The notes beneath the pieces were generated by a model that was not told where the DNA came from, made no database searches, and was given only the letters and a program-made list of their open reading frames with translations. This document shows, in pieces, positions 31,114 to 43,490 of a DNA stretch of 64,000 nt. The DNA is taken from the NCBI RefSeq assembly GCF_947500265.1, contig NZ_CANMRN010000004.1, forward strand, positions 186,001 through 250,000. The letters run 5' to 3'. Position 1 is the stretch's first letter. The number at the start of each line of letters is the position of its first letter. This DNA comes from an uncultured Psychrobacter sp. (lineage in GTDB: Bacteria; Pseudomonadota; Gammaproteobacteria; Pseudomonadales; Moraxellaceae). Made by a program: the position numbers and the translations under genes.

Positions 31114-33471
31114 ATGAACGATACCACCCGTACTACTAAAGATGAGTCTTATGATGTCGAAACTGATGTTGAGTCCAACACGCCACTGACACCGCAACGC
31201 GCGCATTTGCAATTAGCGATTGATGGCATGACTTGTCAGGCCTGCGCCTCAAGAATCGAGAAGGTGCTTAACAAAAAGCCTTCGGTGTACGAGGTAAGTG
31301 TGAGTTTTGCTGGCGAGACCGCCAATGTTGATTATGATCCAACCCAGACGACGCCCGAGCAGGTGACAGAGTGGGTGAATAAAACGGGCTTTGTGGCTAA
31401 TGTGCAGGCAGCCGATAGCTTATTTGCTCAGACTGACGAAGATACCGCCACTCAATACCCATGGCGTTTGATCGGATTATGGGTTTGTTTGGTGCCATTT
31501 TTGGTAGGTATGGCAGGTATGTTGACAGGTTTCGGTATGGCGTGGATGCCGCCAGTCTGGGTGCAATTTATTTTAGCGACCATAGTACAGTTTGGTTTGG
31601 CGCTACCGTTTTATAAGAGCGCATGGGCATCTATAAAAGGTGGCCTTGCCAATATGGATGTACTGGTGGTCATCGGTACAGTGACGATATGGGCATATTC
31701 GACTTACCTTTGGCTCACGCACGGCGATGGTACTTTAAACAGTCTATTGCAAAATGGACATTTGGGTGGACATGGCATTAGTAACAGCCCAGCCGTATAT
31801 TTTGAAGCAGGGGTGATGGTCATTGCCTTTGTGCGTACAGGTAAATATCTTGAGGAACGTACCAAGAAGCACAGCCTAAACAGTATTGATTTATTATTGT
31901 CATTGACACCTGATGAAGTAGAGCAGCGACAGCCAAATGGTGAATTTCATAGGATTGCGTTGTCTGATGTACAAGTAGGTGACGTCTTACGTGCAAAGCA
32001 AGGCAGCCGCGTCGCTACAGATGGTACCGTCATAGAAGGCAGCGGTTGGTGCGTGGAGAGTCATTTAACTGGCGAGTCGGTAGCTCTCAAAAAAGAACAA
32101 GGTGATGGATTGCTGGCAGGCGCTTTGGTAGAGAATGGCAGTCTGCTATACCGTGTCAGTGCGAAGGGCAGCGACACGAAACTCGGCGATATGGTACAAG
32201 CGTTGAGTGATGCACAAGGCTCAAAAGCCAATCTAGCGCGTCTCGCGGATCGAGTAACGGCTATTTTTGTCCCCGTGGTAGTAACGATTGCGTTGGTTAC
32301 TTTTGGAGTCACATGGTGGCTAACAGGTATGGTTGATACTGCACTAATGCATGCCGTATCGGTATTGGTTATTGCTTGTCCTTGTGCGCTTGGTTTGGCC
32401 ACGCCAGCGGCGATCATGGCGGGTATGGGCGTTGCCGCGCGTCATGGTGTGTGGTTCAAGGATGCACAAAGTCTTGAGGCAGCAGGTAATATCGACACGG
32501 TAGTACTCGATAAAACAGGTACATTGACTATTGGTAAACCTACTATCGTCGATCATGTCATGGTGGATAAGTCGCTTGCTGTGGACGATGTATTGCAGAT
32601 TGCGGCCAGTGTCGAGGCGCACGCCAGTCATCCACTAGCAACTGCTCTCGTCAATACGGCTAAAGAACGTCAACTGTTTCTATTTAATGTGACCGATATC
32701 AGTGTGATAAAAGGTGCTGGTATACAAGCAAATATCGAAGGGCTTGGATTAGTAAAAGTGGGTACGGCAGAGTTTGCGAACTTGACGTTGCCAAGATTTA
32801 TGCCAAAAGTATGGCAAATTGCCAGTACCGTTGCGATTAGTATCAATGATGAGCCACTAGGTGCGTTTGCACTAGCCGATGACTTGAAAGCGGATACGCC
32901 GCAAGCAATCGCTGCACTACAAGATGCGGGTATTAATGTGATTCTGATGAGTGGTGATAAGCAGTCCGTCGTCGATCATGTAGCAGGGCAGTTGGGTATT
33001 GATAAGGCTTATGGCAAAATGAGCCCGCGTGACAAGGCCAGTCAAATTGCACTATTGCAAACTGCTGGTCATAAGGTAGCGATGGCAGGAGACGGTGTCA
33101 ACGATGCGCCAGCGATGGCTACTGCCGATGCCAGTTTTGCGATGTTTGAGGGGACTGATGTCGCTCAGCATAGTGCCTCTGCACGTCTAATGGGTGAGTC
33201 GCTCATGCATATCGATGCGGCACAAAAAATCGCTCAAGCAACGCTACGCAATATTAAGCAAAATCTGTTTTTTGCCTTTATTTATAACTGTCTTGGTATT
33301 CCGCTTGCAGCATTTGGATTTTTGAATCCGATGATTGCCGCCGCTGCTATGGCGCTTAGCTCCATCTCAGTACTCATGAATGCACTACGATTGACACAGT
33401 TTAAGACGAAGGTTGAGCTAGATAATACGGTATCAACCCCTCATACGGATAAAGAACGTATAGCGAAATAG
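31114..33471 (+). CDS. copA: Copper-translocating P1B-type ATPase
   Basis: N-terminal GMTCQAC HMA domain, 'VIACPCALGLATPAA', 'VLDKTGTLTIG', 'GDGVNDAPA'. Confidence 0.95.
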   Translation: MNDTTRTTKDESYDVETDVESNTPLTPQRAHLQLAIDGMTCQACASRIEKVLNKKPSVYEVSVSFAGETANVDYDPTQTTPEQVTEWVNKTGFVANVQAADSLFAQTDEDTATQYPWRLIGLWVCLVPFLVGMAGMLTGFGMAWMPPVWVQFILATIVQFGLALPFYKSAWASIKGGLANMDVLVVIGTVTIWAYSTYLWLTHGDGTLNSLLQNGHLGGHGISNSPAVYFEAGVMVIAFVRTGKYLEERTKKHSLNSIDLLLSLTPDEVEQRQPNGEFHRIALSDVQVGDVLRAKQGSRVATDGTVIEGSGWCVESHLTGESVALKKEQGDGLLAGALVENGSLLYRVSAKGSDTKLGDMVQALSDAQGSKANLARLADRVTAIFVPVVVTIALVTFGVTWWLTGMVDTALMHAVSVLVIACPCALGLATPAAIMAGMGVAARHGVWFKDAQSLEAAGNIDTVVLDKTGTLTIGKPTIVDHVMVDKSLAVDDVLQIAASVEAHASHPLATALVNTAKERQLFLFNVTDISVIKGAGIQANIEGLGLVKVGTAEFANLTLPRFMPKVWQIASTVAISINDEPLGAFALADDLKADTPQAIAALQDAGINVILMSGDKQSVVDHVAGQLGIDKAYGKMSPRDKASQIALLQTAGHKVAMAGDGVNDAPAMATADASFAMFEGTDVAQHSASARLMGESLMHIDAAQKIAQATLRNIKQNLFFAFIYNCLGIPLAAFGFLNPMIAAAAMALSSISVLMNALRLTQFKTKVELDNTVSTPHTDKERIAK

Positions 33472-33776
33472 TAGCTATCATATTTGCTTAGGTATTTTAT
33501 AAATATGAAACAGACAGCCATCGCATATCTGTATCTCTAAGATTGTTTTTATGACTGCAAGTCGGTGTAAGATAAGGGAAGTTTGGTAAAATATATGCTA
33601 TGATGCCAAGCACTATAGCCGACTATTAATCTGCTCCATACACCTCTAATCGTTAGGCAACGATAGCCACAAGATAGAAAGGTATGAAGGGTTTTTAGGA
33701 CTATGCGCTATATGATATTTTGCTTTATCTTTTTTGTATGCTAGCTGCCGTTATTTATCTCACAAACTTGGCATGA

Positions 33777-35114
<1,338 letters not shown>

Positions 35115-35265
35115 GAGTCTGACTGGCTCTTTGGTGCATAATATGCGTTAGAAAGCCTAGACTCATCAGCTGAAGTCAATATTTAGGCGATATATAATCA
35201 TTTGTATATCGCCTAATCAGCTTAAATTTTACTATCTTTTTTATACCGTTTGGCGTTATCACCTT

Positions 35266-35574
35266 ATGAAATATTTTAGCCAATTTATACTACTTGCTTT
35301 AGCCGTTGCCGTGCTTTTAGGACTGCAATATCAGTATTGGTTGGGTGAAAATGGCCGTTTTGAACACAATAAGTTGACGGCTCAAATCGAAGAGCAACAA
35401 CGTTTGAATGACAATCAAGTTGCAGCAAACAACTTACTACGCACCGATGTCCAAGATTTAAAAACGGGACTTGAGGCCGTAGAAGAGCATGCTCGCTTAG
35501 ATTTAGGTTTAATCAAACCCAATGAGACTTTTGTCCAAGTATCCACCGCACCAACCACGCACAGCAACTATTAG
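35266..35574 (+). CDS. ftsB: Cell division protein FtsB
   Basis: N-terminal TM, 'LQYQYWLGENG', coiled coil, 'EEHARLDLGLIKPNETFVQV'; follows eno. Confidence 0.9.
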   Translation: MKYFSQFILLALAVAVLLGLQYQYWLGENGRFEHNKLTAQIEEQQRLNDNQVAANNLLRTDVQDLKTGLEAVEEHARLDLGLIKPNETFVQVSTAPTTHSNY

Positions 35575-35723
35575 CTTTATAAATACACTAATTTTTACGA
35601 CATGAATTAATTTTCATGATGCAGCATCATAGTGTTGTTATCTGACACCATTCATCATACTTAACAGCTGCTTTATTCCTCTCTACATATACTGTCATGG
35701 GCTCAAACCATGAGTACACTACT

Positions 35724-36452
35724 ATGAATACAACCCCTAATATACATGCCATGATCGTCGCAGCTGGTCGCGGCAGCCGTTTTGGTGCATCTATCGCCAA
35801 GCAATATACAATGCTAGAAGGCCAGACACTGTTGCAGCATAGCGTGGCACGACTTGCTTGTAGTGATTACATTGATAAGTGTCTATTGGTCATATCAGCC
35901 GATGACAGCACGGCGCAACAATTAGAGTTTACACTTCCTGTGCGCTATGCAGTCGGCGGAGTAGAGCGTTGGCAGTCAGTACAGTCGGGCGTTAAAGCGA
36001 TTAGTCAGACAGGTGCTGATGATTCGGATTTGGTGCTTATCCATGATGCGGCTCGTCCCGCTGTGCCAAATGTAGATATCGATCAAGTGATTGAAGCAGC
36101 GATGCTGGAGCCTTACGGCGCTATCTTAGCGACACCAGTGGCTGATACGTTAAAAGCTTCCTATCAGCAAGCTACAAATACAGAAGAGAGTCGTGCACAC
36201 TCTTATACCAAATCTACTATTGATCGTAGCAACATGTGGCAAGCACAAACCCCGCAAGTATTTCGCTTAGGTCAATTAAAAAAAGTCCTAAATCATGTGT
36301 TTGAGCATCAGCTAAGTATCACAGATGAAGCCAGTGCTTTTGAACAACTAGGTTTTCCAATACGCTTAGTCTCTGGTAGTCGCCAGAATATAAAACTAAC
36401 CTATCCTGATGATGCGATACTGTTAACAGCGATTATGGCGCTTCAGTCTTAG
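35724..36452 (+). CDS. ispD: 2-C-methyl-D-erythritol 4-phosphate cytidylyltransferase
   Basis: 'IVAAGRGSRFGASIAKQY', 'LIHDAARPAV', 'ITDEASAFE'. Confidence 0.93.
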   Translation: MNTTPNIHAMIVAAGRGSRFGASIAKQYTMLEGQTLLQHSVARLACSDYIDKCLLVISADDSTAQQLEFTLPVRYAVGGVERWQSVQSGVKAISQTGADDSDLVLIHDAARPAVPNVDIDQVIEAAMLEPYGAILATPVADTLKASYQQATNTEESRAHSYTKSTIDRSNMWQAQTPQVFRLGQLKKVLNHVFEHQLSITDEASAFEQLGFPIRLVSGSRQNIKLTYPDDAILLTAIMALQS

Positions 36453-36883
36453 TTTCAACTCTGCTTCCGCTAACGAGCATCAGTTTTACTCCTTTTATAC
36501 TTAATGATGGCCATGATAAGAATTATGGCTTTAGTAGCCACTATATCCTCGTTAAAATTTTCTGTACTATTTCAGAAAAATAATGAATCCAAAAATTAAC
36601 TATTACTAAAGCCTATACCAAGAATATATATACTCTACTTTGGAATATAATATGGTTATTACATATGTTTTTTGTGTCTGAGCGGGCCTATGTCCAGTAA
36701 TAGGTTGCTTTAATGACCAAACTAACCTATGATGTAACTAACTTAATACAATTAATATAAAAACTTATAAAATCAATAATATATCAGACCAATTCATTAC
36801 GCTTAGTTATGTTGTCTCTATATTTTTTCTGAAGTTAGTATGATTGTTTTAGCGACATTTACCTGATAATAGGGAGAAGCTGA

Positions 36884-37492
36884 TTGTCAACAATCAACGA
36901 TTCAACAAATCCAGTAACGCCAGATCTCTGCCAGCTTGTATATATAAGCCGGATTACCTCTACTGGTCTTTCAAGTCCTAGCACGCTTAATGATATCTCA
37001 GAGACCGCGGTTGAACGCAATCAAATAGATAATGTCACGGGTATTCTTTGCTATGGTAATGGCTACTTTTTACAGTGTGTCGAAGGCTCAGAGCAGGCAC
37101 TAACCAATCTAAAAAATCGTTTGTTGGTAGATGATCGACATAAAGAATTAAAGATTTTAGATTTTTCTGAAATTACTAAACGCCGTTTTGCCAGTTGGTC
37201 ATTACGTTCAATTACCCTTGAGCGTTGGATGACTAAAGAGCCTGAGCTTAAAAAGTTAATGCCATTCAAGCCGTATGAGTGGGATTCTAATGAGTGGCAG
37301 AAGTTCTTGGACGTGTTGCAAGGCTACTATGAAGAGCAAACGAGAACAGGTAACGTTGATACGCCACCTGTCAAATACAGTACGTTAGGGGTGACTTTAA
37401 GTAAGGTTGTAGGGCAGCATCAGGCGTTCTTTTTAATCCAGACGATATTGGGATTGATGATAGTGGCTACGTTGCTATGGTTACTACTGTAA
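36884..37492 (+). CDS. BLUF-domain blue-light sensor with C-terminal TM segment (TTG start)
   Basis: 'QLVYISRIT...ERNQIDNVTGILCYGNGYFLQCVEGSEQAL...DDRHKELKIL...RRFASWSLRS' BLUF pattern; C-terminal 'FFLIQTILGLMIVATLLWLLL'. Confidence 0.87.
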   Translation: MSTINDSTNPVTPDLCQLVYISRITSTGLSSPSTLNDISETAVERNQIDNVTGILCYGNGYFLQCVEGSEQALTNLKNRLLVDDRHKELKILDFSEITKRRFASWSLRSITLERWMTKEPELKKLMPFKPYEWDSNEWQKFLDVLQGYYEEQTRTGNVDTPPVKYSTLGVTLSKVVGQHQAFFLIQTILGLMIVATLLWLLL

Positions 37493-37561
37493 TCGATAGA
37501 TATGAATAAAGTTGCCCATTGAGCCTAGCTATATTTTATAATTGATAAGACAACCAAATAG

Positions 37562-37596
37562 AAAAAGCCAGCATTCAATTGATGCTGGCTTTTTTA
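37562..37596. terminator. Terminator after the BLUF gene
   Basis: aaaaagccagcattcaattgatgctggctttttt. Confidence 0.8.
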
Positions 37597-37631
37597 TTTG
37601 AAAGAATAAGTTGGCTCTTAATGAGAGACAT

Positions 37632-37671
37632 AAAAAAACCCAGTTCATAATAAATTATGAACTGGGTTTTT
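37632..37671 (-). terminator. Terminator downstream of tRNA-Glu
   Basis: aaaaaaacccagttcataataaattatgaactgggttttt. Confidence 0.75.
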
Positions 37672-37734
37672 GGTGGTACGCTTGTTAGTCTAATCTAATG
37701 CTAAGCAATAGTGCTAACAAGTGACGCCAAATAG

Positions 37735-37810
37735 TGGCGTCCCCAGGGGGATTCGAACCCCCGTTACCGCCGTGAAAGGGCGGTGTCCTAGGCCTCTAGA
37801 CGATGGGGAC
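37735..37810 (-). tRNA. tRNA-Glu (anticodon TTC), CCA encoded
   Basis: Reverse complement GTCCCCATCGTCTAGAGGCCTAGGACACCGCCCTTTCACGGCGGTAACGGGGGTTCGAATCCCCCTGGGGACGCCA folds as a cloverleaf. Confidence 0.97.
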
Positions 37811-37862
37811 TAGTAACAACACTTCAACTGCTTTCACCATTTATGCTGAAGTGGTGCGTATT

Positions 37863-38060
37863 TTAATAGCGTCGGCGCTTCCTGTCAAGCCTTTTTCTAC
37901 GTCTTTTTAAAATTAAATATCTTTTTTTAATTGCGCGACGAGGATGTAGGTCATTTCGCTTTAAATGATAGCGAATCCATAAAGAAGTACAGGCGCTAAT
38001 CGTCAATGCAAGCAGCATATAACCGAGAATGGTGCCCCATAACTTGAGCTGTGGATCCAT
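37863..38060 (-). CDS. Small hypothetical protein, one TM and Arg/Lys-rich tail
   Basis: MDPQLKLWGTILGYMLLALTISACTSLWIRYHLKRNDLHPRRAIKKRYLILKRRRKRLDRKRRRY; AGGAGGGAC-like RBS upstream. Confidence 0.5.
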   Translation of the reverse strand: MDPQLKLWGTILGYMLLALTISACTSLWIRYHLKRNDLHPRRAIKKRYLILKRRRKRLDRKRRRY

Positions 38061-38344
38061 AATAAAGTCCCTCCTATTAATCTTGATAATGCTTACTATC
38101 AAGACAGTGTGAGCAACTTAAACCATCTATAGGATATAACTACATCGCTTAAGAGTGATATTTTATCATCAGACCGTTATTCGTATCGAATAGAACAACT
38201 ACGTCTGTCATCACTAAAATAGTTCCGTCTATATATTATGATATCAATCATATCCCTATTGATTGCCAAATCAAGATGTCAAAGTCATCAAGTATTACAA
38301 ATAGCACTATTATGTATGATTGGCAATATAGGATATGTGACTTA

Positions 38345-39127
38345 TTAACTGTCGCTATCAGCTGACTCTTCTTTCGCCTCTTCATTATGCAGTGCATTGG
38401 CCAACATAGGGTAGTTATTTAGTATATGGCAAAATAGCTCAGCAGTCTTTTGAGTGTCATACAGAGCTGAGTGAGCATTCTTACCATCAAACTCTAACCC
38501 TGCTGCTTTACAAGCGCGTGCTAGGACAGTTTGACCAAACGCCAATGCTGATAAAGTGACGGTATCGAATACTGAAAAGTTATGAAATGGATTGTGGTTT
38601 TTGCTATTGGTTCGTAGCACAGCTGCATTCAAAAAAGCCAAGTCAAAATGGGCATTGTGTCCAATTAAGACACATTGACGGCATTCTTCGTCACGGCGTA
38701 CGTCTTTTAACCCTTTAAAGATGCGGCGCAATGCTGTCTTTTCATCTTCCGCAATGGCTTTGCGCATTGGGTTTTTAGGGTCAATACCCGTAAATGCAAG
38801 CGCACTTGGCTCTAAATTTGCGCCTTCAAAAGGCTCGATATGAGCATTAAAAGCTTCACCTGGATAAAATACACCTTGCTCATTCAGTAAGACGGGAATA
38901 CAGGCAATTTCTAACAGGGCATCGGTCTGGGCGTTGAAGCCTGCTGTTTCCACATCGACAACGACAGGCAAGAACTTGCGAAAGCGGTCTTTTAAGGCCA
39001 TAGGTGCTTGCTCATCCGTCGCTGAAGCTGCATCTTCAGCAGAAGTGCTTAGAGTAGCATCAAGACTGGCAGATTTAGGGTTTGATAAGTCTTCGTCAGG
39101 CAAGGTCGCTATGTTTTGATTGGTCAT
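38345..39127 (-). CDS. rnt: Ribonuclease T
   Basis: 'LPVVVDVETAGFNAQTDALLEIA', 'LIGHNAHFDLAFLNAAVLRTNSKNHNPFHNFSVFDTVTLSALAFGQTVLARAC'. Confidence 0.92.
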   Translation of the reverse strand: MTNQNIATLPDEDLSNPKSASLDATLSTSAEDAASATDEQAPMALKDRFRKFLPVVVDVETAGFNAQTDALLEIACIPVLLNEQGVFYPGEAFNAHIEPFEGANLEPSALAFTGIDPKNPMRKAIAEDEKTALRRIFKGLKDVRRDEECRQCVLIGHNAHFDLAFLNAAVLRTNSKNHNPFHNFSVFDTVTLSALAFGQTVLARACKAAGLEFDGKNAHSALYDTQKTAELFCHILNNYPMLANALHNEEAKEESADSDS

Positions 39128-39291
39128 ATAAAGTTAAATCACTTTTATCAGTCGTACTAATATATTGAATAAGAAATAAGCATCCTATGATATTAACTGC
39201 ACCTTTAGTACAAAGAAATCTACTACAAAGGTATCATTAATATCATAGGATAAAATAATAGGTCATTTTTGAATGCTAAGCTTTGTGAGCA

Positions 39292-40362
39292 TTAAGCCTT
39301 AATCGACCAAGGTAGCGTCTCACCTGCCATCAAGGGCGTCAATGATGCACCATCAAAATAAGGATAGTCAGTCGGTACTTGCATAGGCGTGTTAACAAGC
39401 GTGATAGTACTTTCATTCAGAGGTAAACCGTAGAACTGGGCACCAAAACGACTCGCAAAACCTTCTAACTTATCTATTTTTCCAACACTATCAAAGGCGG
39501 TTGCATACAAAGGTAGCGCCGTGGCTGCACTATAGCAACCGGCACAGCCACAAGCGGCTTCTTTTTTATCTGTCGCATGTGGCGCAGAGTCAGTACCCAA
39601 GAAGAACTTTGGATTACCACTAGTAGCTACATCTAATAGCACTTTTTGGTGGCTCTCACGCTTCAAAATGGGTAAGCAATAAAAATGTGGTTTGATACCA
39701 CCAACCAATAGATGGTTGCGGTTAAACATTAAATGCTGCGGTGTAATAGTCGCAGCAACATGATTACCTTGTGACAATACAAAATCTGCCGCATCGCTGG
39801 TAGTGATGTGCTCTACTACTATTTTCAATGTAGGGAATTTTACGATAATTTGTGCCAATACTTCATCTAAGAAACGCTTTTCGCGATCAAAGATATCTAT
39901 ATGGTCTTGTGTCACTTCGCCATGTATCAGTAGTGGTAAATTGTACTTCTCTAATGCTTCAAAGACATCGACACAGGCATTGATATTGGTGACACCATCT
40001 GCAGAATTGGTAGTTGCTCCAGCAGGATAGAGTTTGACAGCTTGTACGATACCTGACTGCGCTGCCAACTCAATATCTTGGGCAGTGGTGTTATCCGTTA
40101 AGTATAGAGTCATACGCGGATCAAAAGCTGACTTGCGCTCAAGACTTAAGTTACTAGCTGCTAATTGCTCCATGATACGTGCGCGGTAGGCAATCGCATC
40201 CTGCGCATTTTTGACTGGAGGCACAAGGTTAGGCATACAGATGACACGGTTAAAGCTGCTTGCTGCATGAGGTACGGTCGTGCCCAAGGCGAGATCGTCA
40301 CGCAAGTGAATATGCCAGTCATCTGGCTGAAGGATGGTCAATTCTCTAATCGAATCAGTCAT
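39292..40362 (-). CDS. pyrC: Dihydroorotase (type II)
   Basis: '[14 protein letters not shown]', 'PNLVPPV', '[25 protein letters not shown]'; start MTDS preferred over ORF-track 40482. Confidence 0.94.
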   Translation of the reverse strand: MTDSIRELTILQPDDWHIHLRDDLALGTTVPHAASSFNRVICMPNLVPPVKNAQDAIAYRARIMEQLAASNLSLERKSAFDPRMTLYLTDNTTAQDIELAAQSGIVQAVKLYPAGATTNSADGVTNINACVDVFEALEKYNLPLLIHGEVTQDHIDIFDREKRFLDEVLAQIIVKFPTLKIVVEHITTSDAADFVLSQGNHVAATITPQHLMFNRNHLLVGGIKPHFYCLPILKRESHQKVLLDVATSGNPKFFLGTDSAPHATDKKEAACGCAGCYSAATALPLYATAFDSVGKIDKLEGFASRFGAQFYGLPLNESTITLVNTPMQVPTDYPYFDGASLTPLMAGETLPWSIKA

Positions 40363-40697
40363 AGTGTCAAAGCGCTCTATATCGTCAAATAAAGGAAACA
40401 AAAGGGAGTGATACTGTGGGTCTATCATAACAGATTTGCCCACTTGACTAAATATAAGGCTAGATATCTGTACATAATTCATCGGACTAAGATTAATATC
40501 TTGTTGTTAAATGATGTTTAAATGCTGGTGGCAAAAATGAAGTTGACCAGAATTTAAGTCAAAAGCGCATGCCTTATGGCAGTTAGACTTTTGCCCATAG
40601 TAAATATGATGTACACTGAGCAGGTAATTATCGTTCGACTTGCTTTCGATTTGATCGTCGCCTTTTCTAAAACTATATTTCATAATGGGAGTTCTTC

Positions 40698-41936
40698 ATG
40701 GCTCAACTTGATCCAAAAAATATCAATAAAATCGTCTTGGCTTATTCAGGTGGTCTTGATACCTCAATCATCGCTAAATGGCTACAAGAAACTTATGATG
40801 CGGAAGTAATTACCTTCACCGCTGATATCGGTCAAGGCGAAGAAGTTGAACCAGCACGAGCCAAAGCTCAAGCAATGGGTATCAAGCATATCCATATTGA
40901 AGACTTGCGCGAAGAGTTCGCTCGTGATTATGTATTCCCTATGTTCCGTGCTAACGCCATTTACGAAGGTGAGTACTTATTAGGTACGTCCATTGCTCGT
41001 CCATTGATTGCCAAGCGTTTGGTTGAGATTGCTAAAGAACATAACGCCGATGCTATCAGCCATGGTGCGACTGGTAAAGGCAATGACCAAGTTCGTTTTG
41101 AGCTAGGTGCTGTCGCTTTGTCACCAGACGTAGTGACTATTGCTCCTTGGCGCGAGTGGGATTTATCAAGCCGTGAAAGCCTGATGAAATATGCTGAAGA
41201 GCATGATATCGCAATCGATTATGCGGGCAATAAGAAAAAATCTCCTTACTCAATGGATGCTAACTTATTACACATCTCTTATGAAGGCGGTGTCCTAGAA
41301 GAACCATATACTGAAGCAGAAGATGACATGTGGCGCTGGTCTGTTAGCCCAGAAGAAGCACCTGATGAAGCGCAATATCTAGAACTAGAATACGAAAAAG
41401 GCGACATCGTTGCTATCGATGGCGAAGCGCTTAAGCCTTATGAAGTCATGATTAAGCTGAACGAAATCGGTGGCAAACACGGTATCGGCCGTTTAGATAT
41501 CGTTGAAAACCGTTACGTAGGCATGAAGTCACGTGGTTGCTATGAGACGCCAGCGGGTACTATTATGTTAAAAGCGCATCGAGGTATTGAGTCGTTAACG
41601 CTTGATCGTGAAGCTGCCCATCTAAAAGATGAGCTAATGCCACGCTATGCAAAAATCATCTACAATGGCTATTGGTTCAGCCCTGAACGTATGATGCTAC
41701 AAGCATTGATTGACAAGTCACAAGAATACGTCAACGGTACTGTACGTGTAAAACTGTATAAAGGTAGCGTGAGCGTCGTCGGCCGTAAATCTGACGATTC
41801 ATTATTTGATGAAAAAATCGCCACTTTCGAAGATGATGCGGGTGCTTATGACCAAAAAGACGCAGAAGGCTTTATCCGTCTAAATGGCCTACGTTTAGCT
41901 ATCGAAGCTAGCCGTGGTCGTGATTTATCTAAGTAA
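40698..41936 (+). CDS. argG: Argininosuccinate synthase
   Basis: '[19 protein letters not shown]', '[15 protein letters not shown]'. Confidence 0.98.
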   Translation: MAQLDPKNINKIVLAYSGGLDTSIIAKWLQETYDAEVITFTADIGQGEEVEPARAKAQAMGIKHIHIEDLREEFARDYVFPMFRANAIYEGEYLLGTSIARPLIAKRLVEIAKEHNADAISHGATGKGNDQVRFELGAVALSPDVVTIAPWREWDLSSRESLMKYAEEHDIAIDYAGNKKKSPYSMDANLLHISYEGGVLEEPYTEAEDDMWRWSVSPEEAPDEAQYLELEYEKGDIVAIDGEALKPYEVMIKLNEIGGKHGIGRLDIVENRYVGMKSRGCYETPAGTIMLKAHRGIESLTLDREAAHLKDELMPRYAKIIYNGYWFSPERMMLQALIDKSQEYVNGTVRVKLYKGSVSVVGRKSDDSLFDEKIATFEDDAGAYDQKDAEGFIRLNGLRLAIEASRGRDLSK

Positions 41937-41981
41937 GTTTTTGGGCTACTGATAGTCAATTCGTAACTTAGATCGCACAAC

Positions 41982-42019
41982 AAAAAAGAGACTCTATATT
42001 GATAGGGTCTCTTTTTTTA
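41982..42019 (+). terminator. Terminator after argG
   Basis: aaaaaagagactctatattgatagggtctctttttttat. Confidence 0.75.
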
Positions 42020-42081
42020 TGGCTAATAAATGATTGCTAAAACGGTTGCTTTGAGGGTAGCTATTTCAAAAGTAAAGAGCT

Positions 42082-43350
42082 TTACTCAGCTGTTTCTGTC
42101 TCTACAACGTCAGATTCATCTTCGTCTACCATTACAATGGCCACATCTTGCTGTTGGCGCTCATCAATGGCATCTTGTTCTAATACTTCTTCAGTTGCCA
42201 GAATCGCACCGTCAGACTTTTGCGATTGGTATTTTAAAGTAGCGAGTGCACCAAGGACACCAACGACAAGTATGATGATAAGAATGACCGGATTTTTCCA
42301 TAGCGGTGTGGAAGCCTCATACTCGATGGGCTTTTCACTGGTGGTGGTAGGTGTGTTGTCGTTATTGCCGCCGATTAGTCCCAAACTTACTAAAGGCGGT
42401 TTAGGCGGATTGGCTGGTTCAGAGTTAACGCGCAGTCGATTTCGACTGAGATAGATATCTGAGATTTTGGCCAACTGCAATAACCAACGTTGATGTGGTA
42501 AGGCAACGGCATGCATTTCGGTAAATACCAACATATCGTTGTGACGACCCTGCTGTAGATTGTCAGGTGAACGCCCAATGGCTTTTAAGTAATTGCCTGT
42601 TGCCATTTGCATGTCTTGCACAGGTTCATGGTTTTCAGGTTTGAATCCGCTCAGCTCATACCAGTAAGGATCAAAAGAAGGTGGAGTGCTTGATAACTGA
42701 GCAGCATTTAATAACGTACGCTCCGCATTATTCTCTGAGTTGTTCTCTATCGCTTCAACAGCTTCAGTAGTTGTTTCGAGCAGGTCACTATTGCTTTCTG
42801 TTTCAGCAGATGAGGTATGCGTTTGCTCTGGGCTAAATCGTGCCGCCGATAAAAACTGTGGTTGTAGCGCAAACCATTTATTGATCTCATCACTGTCTAG
42901 TTGACTGTATTCTGTCAGGATAGCCAATTCACGTAGCACAATTACGCACAATGAAGTGAGTAGAGTTTGAGCTTGCTGCGTCGTTGCATCAATCTTCTCA
43001 GCGATATGTTCGCTTGCCTTTATGACACGGGCATTATCACTAAATACAGCATCTGCTGCATCGTGACGATGGTAGAGTGTGGCGCTGATGGTGGCAAAGT
43101 TCATTGAGTTATACTGTCGTAACTCTTTGACAGCACTACGACTAAACAGCTTTTTGCTGACTGCTTGTCCCTGATGACGCTGCTGATAGGCGAGAAGCGC
43201 ACTTACGATGGCTTGTAGACTGGCATCCATCCCTAAGCGAGCTTGCGGTAGAGAGAGCTGTGCCGCATCGGCCAAAAGTGACAGCATAGGCTGGGTATCA
43301 TGATATAAAAAATCATACATCGACACACGTGTCGGTGAAATAGTCGTCAT
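42082..43350 (-). CDS. Hypothetical protein with C-terminal TM and acidic tail
   Basis: 422 aa intact ORF; 'NPVILIIILVVGVLGALATL'; no family recognised. Confidence 0.75.
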   Translation of the reverse strand: MTTISPTRVSMYDFLYHDTQPMLSLLADAAQLSLPQARLGMDASLQAIVSALLAYQQRHQGQAVSKKLFSRSAVKELRQYNSMNFATISATLYHRHDAADAVFSDNARVIKASEHIAEKIDATTQQAQTLLTSLCVIVLRELAILTEYSQLDSDEINKWFALQPQFLSAARFSPEQTHTSSAETESNSDLLETTTEAVEAIENNSENNAERTLLNAAQLSSTPPSFDPYWYELSGFKPENHEPVQDMQMATGNYLKAIGRSPDNLQQGRHNDMLVFTEMHAVALPHQRWLLQLAKISDIYLSRNRLRVNSEPANPPKPPLVSLGLIGGNNDNTPTTTSEKPIEYEASTPLWKNPVILIIILVVGVLGALATLKYQSQKSDGAILATEEVLEQDAIDERQQQDVAIVMVDEDESDVVETETAE

Positions 43351-43490
43351 AATCTGCTAGCATCAAAAAGTGTGCCCCTATATTACGGTGCCAAATGTCT
43401 TGATACAATCCCTTGATAATAGAAATTTTCAATCATTTTACTAATAACCTTAATAGTAATCTGATGAATGACAGATAGTCGGAAGCATTT

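Noticed and set aside
36453-36883. TTTTCTG/CAGAAAA dyad between ispD and the BLUF gene
   Set aside because: Short, AT-rich, no T-run and no repetition elsewhere; too weak to claim
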